Shown here one piece after another: positions 12,958 through 19,450 of a DNA stretch of 21,172 nucleotides. Numbering within the stretch: the stretch's first letter is position 1; each line of letters starts with the position of its first letter. This DNA comes from CAZVCJ01 sp964625745 (GTDB taxonomy: Bacteria > Chloroflexota > Anaerolineae > VGOG01), in contig CAZVCJ010000062.1 of the NCBI GenBank assembly GCA_964625745.1, positions 1 to 21,172 on the forward strand. The letters are read 5' to 3'. Position numbers and translations under genes: made by a program. The notes beneath the pieces were generated by a model, which was not told where the DNA came from, did no database searches, and was given only the letters and a program-made list of their open reading frames with translations.

Positions 12958-13025
12958 GTGGGATGTGAGATGTGGGATGTGGGATCATTGGATTGTCCAA
13001 TCTCCAATCTCTAATCTCCAAATTA
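12958..13025. repeat. Inverted heptamer array between rpsK and rpsD
   Basis: Four units GTGGGAT, GTGAGAT, GTGGGAT, GTGGGAT (12958-12985), a 12-nt spacer (12986-12997), then CAATCTC, CAATCTC, TAATCTC, CAAATTA (12998-13025). The right units are roughly the reverse-complement sense of the left (GAGAT/ATCTC). The array starts at the base after the rpsK stop and ends at the base before GGAGG (13026-13030), the rpsD ribosome binding site. Confidence 0.78.
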
Positions 13026-13034
13026 GGAGGTAGA

Positions 13035-13673
13035 ATGGCCAGACATATTGGCCCAGTTTGCAAACAGTGTCGACGGGAAGGGGAGAAGCTGTTCCTAAAA
13101 GGGGAACGATGTTTGACCGCCAAATGCGCTCTTGACAGGCGTTCTTATGCTCCTGGCGTGCATGGCCGTGATAGCCAATTCCGCCGCAGACGCAAGTCGG
13201 AATATGCCGCGCAGCTCCGGGAAAAGCAGAAGGCGCGCCGCATTTATGGTGTGTTGGAGAAACAGTTTCGACGCTATTTCCGAGAGGCCGAGAGGCGCAA
13301 GGGGCTAGCTGGCGCCAATCTACTGATTATTCTGGAAAGCAGGCTGGATAATGTCGTCTATCGGCTTGGGTTCGCCGATTCGCGGGCTCAGGCTCGCCAG
13401 TTAGTGTGCCATGGCCACTTCAACCGCAATGGGCGGAGGGCCGACATTCCCTCAATGCTGTTAGCGCCAGGAGACGTGATAGCGGTGCGCGAGCAGAGCA
13501 AGAAGCTGACCTATTTCAGTGATAGGGCAAAGGAACTGGAGCGCAAGGCTGTGCCGGACTGGATGAGTCTGGACGCTCTCAGCATGTCAGGGCGCATCCT
13601 GAATCTCCCTTCAAGGGAAGAGATAGACTTGCCTTTGAATGAGCAGATGATTGTTGAGTACTACAGCCGGTAG
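13035..13673 (+). CDS. rpsD: 30S ribosomal protein S4, zinc-binding form
   Basis: 212 residues. S4 initiates assembly of the 30S body and affects decoding accuracy. The N-terminus CKQCRREGEKLFLKGERCLTAKC is the four-cysteine (C+) zinc site, and the S4 RNA-binding fold follows with LESRLDNVVYRLGFADSRAQARQLVCHGHFNRNGRRADIPS. The C-terminus (PLNEQMIVEYYSR) is conserved. ATG 13035 is 4 nt after GGAGG. The upstream open frame to 12972 lies in the repeat array and is not S4-like. Confidence 0.96.
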   Translation: MARHIGPVCKQCRREGEKLFLKGERCLTAKCALDRRSYAPGVHGRDSQFRRRRKSEYAAQLREKQKARRIYGVLEKQFRRYFREAERRKGLAGANLLIILESRLDNVVYRLGFADSRAQARQLVCHGHFNRNGRRADIPSMLLAPGDVIAVREQSKKLTYFSDRAKELERKAVPDWMSLDALSMSGRILNLPSREEIDLPLNEQMIVEYYSR

Positions 13674-13723
13674 AGTAGTGCTTGGCGCTAGCTTTGTCCT
13701 CCTGGAGGGAGGGGGTTAGGCTA

Positions 13724-14716
13724 ATGACAAATCAGAAAGGCAGTCCTTTGATGAGTATGGTTTTGCCCAAGGTTGAGTGCGAGACCAGCTCGAGAGGTTA
13801 CGCGCGTTTCGTCATCGGCCCCATGGAAAGCGGCTATGGCATAACTCTTGGCAATGCATTGCGACGTGTCCTCCTCTCGTCCATGGCTGGGGCGGCCATC
13901 ACATCAATCAGGGTTAGCGATGTGTACCATGAGTTCTCGACCATACCTCATGTCAAGGAAGACATGACCCAGTTGATCCTCAACGTGAAGCAAGTGCGGC
14001 TGAAGATACACTCCGACGGTTCCGATTCAGCCCCTTTGCATCTGGAGCTGAGGGGAGAGGGCGTGGTGACGGCTGGCGACCTGGAATGTCCCAGCGATGT
14101 GGAAATCATCAATCCTGACTTATACCTGTTCACCGTGGACTCCGATGAGGCCGACGTGGGAATGGATCTGATGGTCCAGGAAGGCAGGGGGTATTCGCCC
14201 GCTGAGGAACGGGACAAGTTGCCCATCGGAGAGATCCCCGTTGATGCCATCTTCAGCCCCATCCGCAAAGTTGGTTACGAGGTGCAACAAGCTCGCGTTG
14301 GCCATATGACCAACTTCGATCGGCTCATCATGGAGATATGGACCAATGGCACTATTCGGCCTGAAGAGGCTTTGGGCGAGGCGGCCAGGATTTTGGTGGA
14401 ACACTTGCTGTTGGTGGCTGGCGCCAGGAAGGAGATCTCAGAAGAAGAGGCTAAGGAAGAAGGTGTACCTACCCACGTTTACGAGATGTTAATCGAGGAT
14501 TTAGATCTCAATGTGCGAGTCTATAACTGCCTCAAGCGGACGGGGATAACCAATGTGGGAGAGGTGCTAGAGAGGCTGGAACAGGGTGAGGAAGGGATGA
14601 TGGGTATCCGGAATTTCGGCCCCAAGTCGTTGGTGGAGTTAAAGCAGAAGTTGGCGGCGAGGGGCTTGTTGCCCTTAACCGAGGAAGAAGAATCTGATGG
14701 AGTGACTGTTTCATGA
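13724..14716 (+). CDS. rpoA: DNA-directed RNA polymerase subunit alpha
   Basis: 330 residues. The N-terminal assembly domain includes RFVIGPMESGYGITLGNALRRVLLSSMAGAAITSIRVSDVYHEFSTIPHVKEDMTQLILNVK, and the C-terminal domain IEDLDLNVRVYNCLKRTGITNVGEVLERL...GIRNFGPKSLVELKQKLAARGL retains the helix-hairpin-helix residues used for UP-element contacts. I chose ATG 13724 because a strong GGAGGGAGGGGG (13703-13714) lies 9 nt upstream; ATG 13751 (MSMVLPKVE) is the main alternative. Its stop overlaps the rplQ start by 4 nt (ATGA). Confidence 0.96.
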   Translation: MTNQKGSPLMSMVLPKVECETSSRGYARFVIGPMESGYGITLGNALRRVLLSSMAGAAITSIRVSDVYHEFSTIPHVKEDMTQLILNVKQVRLKIHSDGSDSAPLHLELRGEGVVTAGDLECPSDVEIINPDLYLFTVDSDEADVGMDLMVQEGRGYSPAEERDKLPIGEIPVDAIFSPIRKVGYEVQQARVGHMTNFDRLIMEIWTNGTIRPEEALGEAARILVEHLLLVAGARKEISEEEAKEEGVPTHVYEMLIEDLDLNVRVYNCLKRTGITNVGEVLERLEQGEEGMMGIRNFGPKSLVELKQKLAARGLLPLTEEEESDGVTVS

Positions 14717-15066
14717 GACATCGGAAAGCGGGCCGCAAGCTGGGTCGCTCCAGCGGCCATCGCAGAGCTCTATATAAGAACCTGATAACTGAATTGTTTC
14801 GCCATGAGCGGATAAAGACCACGGAGGCCAAAGCCAAAGCCGTTCGGGGGAAGGCGGAGAAGCTGATCACTTTGGGTAAGCGCGGCGACCTGCACGCCCG
14901 ACGATTGGCCGCCGCCAGATTGAACGATCCGACTATCGTTACGAAGCTTTTCGATGAGTTGGCTCCCCGCTACGAAGGTCGTCCCGGTGGCTACACTCGC
15001 CTACTCAAGCTAGGACGACGTCAGGGCGATCGGGCGCCCATGGTTCTCTTAGAATTGGTGGAGTAG
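14713..15066 (+). CDS. rplQ: 50S ribosomal protein L17
   Basis: 117 residues. MRHRKAGRKLGRSSGHRRALYKNLITELFRHERIKTTEAKAKAVRGKAEKLITLGKRGDLHARRLAAARL is diagnostic of L17, which lies near the exit tunnel. The start ATG shares ATGA with the rpoA stop, implying translational coupling. Length is normal for the short bacterial form. Its final codons contain GGTGGAG, which may serve as the ribosome binding site for truA. Confidence 0.96.
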   Translation: MRHRKAGRKLGRSSGHRRALYKNLITELFRHERIKTTEAKAKAVRGKAEKLITLGKRGDLHARRLAAARLNDPTIVTKLFDELAPRYEGRPGGYTRLLKLGRRQGDRAPMVLLELVE

Positions 15067-15070
15067 CTGG

Positions 15071-15880
15071 GTGCTGGAAGCTGGAAGCTGGAAGCTAGAA
15101 GCTGGAGGCCGAAGGGCGGACGCTAATGACCAGCAACCAGCGGCCAACGTCCAAAAACTCGTGGCCGTCGTCGAGTACGATGGCACCGACTACCTTGGCT
15201 TCCAGGTGCAGGCCCAGGGCCGGACGATTCAGGGGGAGATAGAGCGCGCGCTGGCGTTGATTACTCAAGAGCGGGGCAGGATCGTTGGGGCGGGGCGGAC
15301 TGACACCGGTGTTCATGCCCAGGGGCAGGTTATCGCCTTCAGTACAGCCTGGCGACATCCTGTTGAGGAGCTTCAGCGTGCGCTAAATGCTGTCTTGCCC
15401 AGGGACATCGCGGTGCGCGAGCTAAGGTCCGTGGCCAGGGGCTTTCACCCCCGCTTCGACGCTGTAAGTCGGGAGTATCGCTACACCATTCTCAGCCAGC
15501 CCTTGCGTTCACCGTTGGCCCGACGTTTCGTCCATCATTTCCCTCACCCTCTTGACGTGTCAGCCATGAACGAGGCCGCAGGCGTCCTGATGGGCAGTCA
15601 CGATTTTGCCTCTTTCGGGCGAGCGCCTCAGGGCGATAACACGGTGCGTGAGGTGTATCAGGCCCAATGGACTCCAGAGAGGCCATTCGTTTACTTCGAT
15701 ATAGTAGCTAATGCTTTTCTCTATCGAATGGTGAGGAGTCTGGTGGGTACGCTACTGTTGGTGGGAACGGGAGAGCTATCTCTAGCTGGGTTTGAGGAGA
15801 TTCTCCGGTCTGCTGATCGGAATAGAGCGGGCCAGGCTGCCCCGGCTCATGGGTTGTGTTTGATAAGGATAAGCTATTGA
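15071..15880 (+). CDS. truA: tRNA pseudouridine(38-40) synthase TruA
   Basis: TruA converts U38-U40 of tRNA anticodon arms to pseudouridine. The catalytic motif GAGRTDTGVHAQGQVIAF (Asp at residue 78 in this start) is clear, as are REYRYTI, HDFASFGRAP and FLYRMVRSLVGTLLLVGTGE. Only two in-frame starts exist: GTG 15071 and GTG 15161. The second lacks a ribosome binding site and cuts into the first beta strand (KLVAVVEYDG), so I prefer 15071, with GGTGGAG in rplQ 7 nt upstream. The first ~29 residues (MLEAGSWKLEAGGRR...) are then encoded by a heptamer repeat and are not part of the family fold. 269 residues this way, 239 from the internal GTG. Confidence 0.9.
   Translation: MLEAGSWKLEAGGRRADANDQQPAANVQKLVAVVEYDGTDYLGFQVQAQGRTIQGEIERALALITQERGRIVGAGRTDTGVHAQGQVIAFSTAWRHPVEELQRALNAVLPRDIAVRELRSVARGFHPRFDAVSREYRYTILSQPLRSPLARRFVHHFPHPLDVSAMNEAAGVLMGSHDFASFGRAPQGDNTVREVYQAQWTPERPFVYFDIVANAFLYRMVRSLVGTLLLVGTGELSLAGFEEILRSADRNRAGQAAPAHGLCLIRISY
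15073..15107. repeat. Five direct GCTGGAA heptamers at the 5' end of truA
   Basis: GCTGGAA occurs three times in perfect tandem, followed by GCTAGAA and GCTGGAG, all in 7-nt phase. Opposite-sense blocks (ACCAGCA, ACCAGCG, GCCAACG) follow about 20 nt later at roughly 15129-15149, so the whole 15073-15150 stretch resembles the inverted arrays upstream of rpsK and rpsD. Here, however, the array lies in the open frame of truA rather than in a clean gap. Confidence 0.75.
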
Positions 15881-15898
15881 CTGATGGAGGACTCGTAG

Positions 15899-16330
15899 GT
15901 GAAGACGTATACAGCTAGAGCAGAGGGTATGGAAAGAGAGTGGTTCCTGGTGAGCGCTGAGGGCAAGACGTTAGGGCGTCTGGCTTCAGAGATCGCCCAG
16001 GTGCTGCGGGGCAAGCATAAGCCCATCTACACTCCGCATCTCGACTGTGGTGACTACGTCATCGTGGTCAACGCCGAAAAGGTGCAGGTCACTGGGCGGA
16101 AGCTAGACCAAAAGATGTATTACCACCATACGGGCTATCCTGGCGGGATCAAAAGCATCAGCTTGAGGAATCAATTGCAGAAACATCCGGAGCGGGTACT
16201 GCAGGCTGCGGTGCGGGGGATGCTGCCCAGAAACCGACTGGGTCGCAAGATGCTGAAGAAACTCAAGGTTTACGCGGGTGACTCCCATCCCCACCAGGCT
16301 CAACAGCCTAAGTCGCTGGAATTGCGATGA
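15899..16330 (+). CDS. rplM: 50S ribosomal protein L13
   Basis: 143 residues, the usual length. WFLVSAEGKTLGRLASEIAQVLRGKHKPIYTPHLDCGDYVIVVNAEKVQVTGRKLDQKMYYHHTGYPGGIKS and AVRGMLPRNRLGRKMLKKLKVYAGDSHPHQAQQP are hallmark L13, an early 50S assembly protein. The start is GTG 15899, with TGGAGG (15885-15890) about 8 nt upstream. As in many genomes it is paired with rpsI downstream. Confidence 0.96.
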   Translation: MKTYTARAEGMEREWFLVSAEGKTLGRLASEIAQVLRGKHKPIYTPHLDCGDYVIVVNAEKVQVTGRKLDQKMYYHHTGYPGGIKSISLRNQLQKHPERVLQAAVRGMLPRNRLGRKMLKKLKVYAGDSHPHQAQQPKSLELR

Positions 16331-16417
16331 TGTCATTGCGAGGAGCGAAGCGACGAAGCAATCTCCAGCTCGCGACGGGGGGGATTGCTTCGCTCCCTGC
16401 GGTCGCTCGCAATGACA
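16331..16417. repeat. Palindromic element with 12-bp perfect ends between rplM and rpsI
   Basis: TGTCATTGCGAG (16331-16342) and its exact reverse complement (16406-16417) bound an 87-bp element beginning at the base after the rplM stop. Inner segments also pair (CGAAGCAATC near 16355 with GATTGCTTCG near 16383). Elements with these TGTCATTGCGAG-type ends and a GATTGCTTCGC core are, to my knowledge, dispersed in many unrelated bacterial genomes. The rpsI ribosome binding site follows at about 16433. Confidence 0.8.
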
Positions 16418-16443
16418 GCAGTTTTCATTGAGAGGAGAGGTAA

Positions 16444-16836
16444 ATGGAACTGGTGTATTATGAGGGAGTGGGGCGACGCAAGACGGCCAGCGCTCGTGTG
16501 CGGCTCTATCCTGGCGAGGGCAACGTCGTAGTCAACGACAAGCCGATGGAGGAGTACTTCCCGCGGGAGCACGATGTGCTGCACTTGCTGGAGCCGCTAA
16601 AGGTCACGGACACCGCGGGCACGTTCAATGTCTCGGTCAAGGTTCAGGGAGGAGGCGTATCTGGCCAGGCGGGGGCTGTGTGCCATGGCATCGCTCGCGC
16701 CTTGTTGAAGGCCAACCCAAACCTGCGGCCCGTTTTGCGCAGGGGTGGCTTTCTGACCCGGGACGCACGCATGAGGGAAAGGAAGAAGCCTGGGCTCAAG
16801 CGCGCTCGGAAGGCGCCACAGTACACCAAGCGGTAA
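16444..16836 (+). CDS. rpsI: 30S ribosomal protein S9
   Basis: 130 residues. YYEGVGRRKTASARVRLYPGEGNVVVNDKPMEEYF and the C-terminus GFLTRDARMRERKKPGLKRARKAPQYTKR are canonical S9; the terminal Lys-Arg tail reaches the P-site tRNA anticodon. ATG 16444 follows GAGAGGAGAGG. It is the last gene of the ribosomal cluster and is followed by an intrinsic terminator 29 nt downstream. Confidence 0.97.
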   Translation: MELVYYEGVGRRKTASARVRLYPGEGNVVVNDKPMEEYFPREHDVLHLLEPLKVTDTAGTFNVSVKVQGGGVSGQAGAVCHGIARALLKANPNLRPVLRRGGFLTRDARMRERKKPGLKRARKAPQYTKR

Positions 16837-16864
16837 AGCTCACTCAAATCAGTCCGTTGTTTCG

Positions 16865-16906
16865 AAGGGGTGGGGTCGTTGGAGACCTCGCCCCTTTTGC
16901 TTTGTG
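16865..16906 (+). terminator. Intrinsic terminator after rpsI
   Basis: AAGGGGTGGGGTC (16865-16877) pairs with GACCTCGCCCCTT (16884-16896) over 13 positions with two G-U pairs, around a 6-nt loop. It is followed by TTTTGCTTTG. This is a good rho-independent terminator for the cluster. Confidence 0.82.
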
Positions 16907-16939
16907 GGAGGGTTTGGAGAGGCGGATGTAGCCATAATT

Positions 16940-16976
16940 CAAAGCCCCTCGGTTGTCACTTTGCCGAGGGGCTTTG
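16940..16976. terminator. Second hairpin, possibly bidirectional terminator
   Basis: CAAAGCCCCTCGG (16940-16952) and CCGAGGGGCTTTG (16964-16976) form a perfect 13-bp stem with an 11-nt loop. On the + strand it is followed by TGTTTGG. It lies 17 nt past the stop of the convergent Nudix gene, so it may terminate that minus-strand transcript as well; the T-tracts are weak on both sides. Confidence 0.65.
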
Positions 16977-16993
16977 TGTTTGGTATGGCCGAT

Positions 16994-17650
16994 TTAAGTG
17001 TTCCCAGCCTTGACCAATGCCAGGTGCTGTAGCGCGATGATGGTCTTGGCGTCGCAGATCTCGCCGCGTGCTATCATGTCCATGGCCTCGTGGAAGGGAA
17101 GCACCACGACTTGAGTGTCCTCTCCCTCTGCCGCGATGCCGCCGCCCCTGCCAATACGTTGGCGATGGTCCACCTCGCCCAGAAACAGGTGAATGTGCTC
17201 CGAGCTGCCGCCAGGGCTGGGATAAACTGTGGTTATGGGCTGCAATTTGCCTTTGACCTTGTAGCCGGCTTCCTCCAGCAGTTCCCTGTCGGCCACTTCC
17301 TTGACCGACCGGCCCTCATCCACGACCCCAGCCACGATCTCCAGCAGCCACGCCTGTCTGGCGCCATCGCCCTCGCGCTCGTGGGGATCGAGGCTGGCGT
17401 AGACGGGGTAGCGAAACTGGCGCACCAGGATCACGGCATCGTCCTGGGGATCGTACAGCAGCACGCCTACGGCGTCGCCGCGCTCGAAGTTGATGCGGGC
17501 GATGGGCTCGCTCATCCGGCCGTCAAAGCGACGATACCGGAGCGTGGCGCGGATAACTCGAAACAGCTTGCCGAATGAGTAGTCCTCGACCTGGTCGAGG
17601 ATTCTCACCCACGAACCGGCGTCGTCTGGTCGAAATGATCCTGAGGACAT
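16994..17650 (-). CDS. Nudix hydrolase, NudK/YffH-like (GDP-mannose or NDP-sugar pyrophosphatase type)
   Basis: 218 residues. The order of features matches the NudK family: an N-terminal domain-swap part (1-60), VGVLLYDPQDDAVILVRQFRYPVYA (61-85), the Nudix box GVVDEGRSVKEVADRELLEEAGY (108-130), YPSPGGSSEHIHLFLGEV (143-160) and a C-terminal ALEMI-like VVVLPFHEAMDMIARGEICDAKTIIAL. The metal-binding RE..EE part is intact (E123, E126, E127), but the first Glu of the box is Arg (R114). Such enzymes hydrolyse nucleoside diphosphate sugars; the exact substrate is unknown. Start ATG at 17650 has AAGGAG 6 nt upstream; the frame stays open to 17902 but overlaps the upstream gene. It lies 47 nt downstream of a membrane-protein gene on the same strand. 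Confidence 0.86.
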   Translation of the reverse strand: MSSGSFRPDDAGSWVRILDQVEDYSFGKLFRVIRATLRYRRFDGRMSEPIARINFERGDAVGVLLYDPQDDAVILVRQFRYPVYASLDPHEREGDGARQAWLLEIVAGVVDEGRSVKEVADRELLEEAGYKVKGKLQPITTVYPSPGGSSEHIHLFLGEVDHRQRIGRGGGIAAEGEDTQVVVLPFHEAMDMIARGEICDAKTIIALQHLALVKAGNT

Positions 17651-17697
17651 GAGGGTCTCCTTGGCTATCCATCTTCGCTGGGCGCGTCGTCGGTTGG

Positions 17698-18438
17698 CTA
17701 ACGTGATGGCTTCGGCTTCAGGAAGGCGAAGTACAGCCATACGTGGAAGGCAAAGAACGCCAACCCGAACAGAACCAGTGGCCCCAGAACGAGCAGCGGA
17801 AAGTACCGCGTGGCAGCCAGATTCAACAATGCTCCTCCCGCCATGTAGGCCACGCTGTCCAGGAAAGTGATCAGCACGGCCGAATAGAAGAACACGGTCC
17901 ACGGCTTGCCTGGCTCGGGCAGCGTGTGGGACTGCCAGCGGAAGGCGCTGCGCAGTACGTCAGGGTCAAAGTTCTTTGCATGCTGGATGTAGAAATCCTT
18001 GATCTGGTTCATCGCCTGGGCGCTGTCGTGCCAGGCCTGACGCAGGCGGATGATCTTCAAGAAATACAGCCACCCGATACCACATAGCAGCCACAGGAGC
18101 AAGGTTCCAGCAGCTTGTGGGAGGCCAGTCTTCTGTGCCAGCACGCCAACGACGCCCGAGACCATCACGCCCGCAACCAGCAGGTAGAAGTTGACCATGA
18201 TGTGCCGGTCTTGCATCGCCTCGCTGGCTGTAATACGGGCGTATTCAAACTCCAGTTTGAGGATGTCAGCAGGGTCCAGGATGTCTTGCCCTGGGGTCTC
18301 CAGAGGTGGCGGTGTTGTCTGGCTGAGCTTGGCGCCAACTCGCCGGTTCATGGCCAGGATCGCCAACAGAGTCAGCACGTTGGCGATCAGGAAAACGAAT
18401 GAGATGCAGACCTGGAAGATGATGCGTATCACAATCAT
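17698..18438 (-). CDS. Membrane protein of unknown function, five predicted segments
   Basis: 246 residues, not recognised. Predicted membrane segments at about 4-29, 82-101, 110-130, 180-205 and 212-240. A cytosolic-looking stretch with a Pro-rich linker (42-50) and DPADILKLEFEYARITASEAMQDRHIMVNFY (55-85) precedes segment 2, and a charged helical region (131-170, RLRQAWHDSAQAMNQIKDFYIQHAKNFDPD) lies between segments 3 and 4. The pattern of a helix feeding into paired membrane segments recalls SLATT-type proteins, but I cannot assign it. Start ATG at 18438 with GAGG 9 nt upstream; it begins only 13 bases from the scaffold gap, so its promoter or operon partner is hidden. C-terminus KPKPSR. 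Confidence 0.8.
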   Translation of the reverse strand: MIVIRIIFQVCISFVFLIANVLTLLAILAMNRRVGAKLSQTTPPPLETPGQDILDPADILKLEFEYARITASEAMQDRHIMVNFYLLVAGVMVSGVVGVLAQKTGLPQAAGTLLLWLLCGIGWLYFLKIIRLRQAWHDSAQAMNQIKDFYIQHAKNFDPDVLRSAFRWQSHTLPEPGKPWTVFFYSAVLITFLDSVAYMAGGALLNLAATRYFPLLVLGPLVLFGLAFFAFHVWLYFAFLKPKPSR

Positions 18439-18451
18439 GGACAGTAACCTC

Positions 18452-18551
18452 NNNNNNNNNNNNNNNNNNNNNNNNNNNNNNNNNNNNNNNNNNNNNNNNN
18501 NNNNNNNNNNNNNNNNNNNNNNNNNNNNNNNNNNNNNNNNNNNNNNNNNNN
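18452..18551. other. Scaffold gap of exactly 100 N
   Basis: One hundred Ns separate the start of one membrane-protein gene from the end of another on the same strand. A round 100 usually means a join of unknown length, so genes may be missing and the adjacency of the two sides is not certain. Confidence 0.98.
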
Positions 18552-18558
18552 CCTCACA

Positions 18559-19254
18559 TTAACTGCCCGAATCGCTCTCCCCCTGTCCCTCTCCCGGCAG
18601 TTTGGCCTCGGCGCCTCCTGAATTCTCTCCTGTTTTCGGCCCTACATGGTCCTCCCCTTCCGGCGTTGGGGCCAGCAAGGTCTCGGCTACATCTTGAAGC
18701 TTCTCCACCGCCTCCTCCGAGAACATGCCCACCAGGCCGGCCAGGGCCGCGAAGCCAAAGGGGCTGGTTTGCTCAATGTTTGCCGTGGGTGAGAAGAACC
18801 CCCCTCGGATGACGAAATAGAAAACGAGCCCCAGGGTTGAGCCGACAAAAGGCAACAGGACGTACATTGTCAACCAACTGAACACCAGTTCCCGATTACC
18901 GACGTACCAGTAGAGCGACCGAAGCGCATGTACCAGGCTGCCCAGGGCGCCGGCCATCGCCACGATGAAGATCAAGCGGACCTCATCCGAAACCGAAAGT
19001 GTCCAGAATAGGAAGGCTACTGGCGATGAGGCCGGCGCCGACCCTGTGGCTGGGGCTGGGAGCGGCCAGAACTGCACCAGGCCATACAGCAGGAAGGCCG
19101 CGGCCAGGATGAGATAGGCCGTGATCAAAACAATCCCAACAGGCGGTACGAGACTCGCCCCCACCCCGGCACGCTTCGCCTTGACGGTCTCTTTTGGCTC
19201 TTCTTTCCTCTCTGGCTCTTCTTCTGTCGTTGTTGTGATCTCTTCCTCAGTCAT
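18559..19254 (-). CDS. Conserved-looking membrane protein of unknown function with acidic tails
   Basis: 231 residues. An acidic, low-complexity cytosolic N-terminus (1-25, TEEEITTTTEEEPERKEEP) precedes TM1 (about 38-61). TM2 (91-111) continues into GALGSLVHALRSLYWYVGNRELVFSW, and TM3 (126-148) contains LLPFVGSTLGLVFYFVIRGG. FGFAALAGLVGMFSEEAVEKLQDVAETLL (166-194) follows, then a Gly/Glu-rich tail. I recall the pattern GALGSxxHA...SWxxxYxxxPxxG...FYFxxRGG...AALAGLxGxFS..A..KL from membrane proteins in many bacteria but know no function. ATG at 19254 has a strong AGGAGGA upstream, and a near-consensus promoter lies at 19345-19372. The tail ends next to the scaffold gap but has its own TAA. Confidence 0.8.
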   Translation of the reverse strand: MTEEEITTTTEEEPERKEEPKETVKAKRAGVGASLVPPVGIVLITAYLILAAAFLLYGLVQFWPLPAPATGSAPASSPVAFLFWTLSVSDEVRLIFIVAMAGALGSLVHALRSLYWYVGNRELVFSWLTMYVLLPFVGSTLGLVFYFVIRGGFFSPTANIEQTSPFGFAALAGLVGMFSEEAVEKLQDVAETLLAPTPEGEDHVGPKTGENSGGAEAKLPGEGQGESDSGS

Positions 19255-19344
19255 GTTTCTCCTCCTTCCTTGCTTGTCATTGATGTGGAGGTGTAGTTCA
19301 CCTTCGCTGGACTGGATAGGATGAATTTGGGATGTTCAGTTCAT

Positions 19345-19372
19345 ATTCTACTCCTTTCTCCCTCAGTGTCAA
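19345..19372 (-). promoter_or_regulatory. Sigma70-type promoter for the membrane-protein gene
   Basis: On the minus strand TTGACA (19372-19367) is followed after 16 nt by TAGAAT (19350-19345). The predicted transcript would begin near 19338, leaving a leader of about 84 nt before the ATG at 19254. It is arranged back to back with the promoter at 19387-19414, the two -35 boxes being 14 nt apart. Confidence 0.7.
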
Positions 19373-19386
19373 GTGGATGCACACCT

Positions 19387-19414
19387 TTGACATTATCTCA
19401 CAAATGTGTATAAT
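19387..19414 (+). promoter_or_regulatory. Consensus sigma70-type promoter for the HTH-PIN pair
   Basis: TTGACA (19387-19392), a 16-nt spacer, then TATAAT (19409-19414): both boxes are perfect consensus. The transcript would begin near 19421, giving a leader of about 30 nt before ATG 19451. Such a strong promoter usually needs repression, which fits an autoregulated toxin-antitoxin operon. Confidence 0.8.
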
Positions 19415-19424
19415 ACTCACAAAT
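19397..19424 (+). promoter_or_regulatory. Direct repeats flanking the -10 box, candidate operator
   Basis: CTCACAAAT occurs at 19397-19405 and again at 19416-19424, 19 bp apart start to start (close to two helical turns), on either side of the -10 box. This is a plausible binding site for the HTH protein encoded just downstream. Seen directly; the regulatory role is inferred. Confidence 0.5.
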
Positions 19425-19450
19425 ATTACATTGCTGAAGGAGAGCAATAC

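Noticed and set aside
15125..15127. ATG in the repeat upstream of truA considered as the start codon
   Set aside because: It is not in the truA reading frame.
16865..16976. The two hairpins after rpsI considered as one small RNA gene
   Set aside because: No promoter is visible and each hairpin is explained as a terminator for the converging transcripts.
17090..17578. Plus-strand open frame of 162 codons within the Nudix gene region
   Set aside because: Antisense of the clear Nudix hydrolase on the minus strand.
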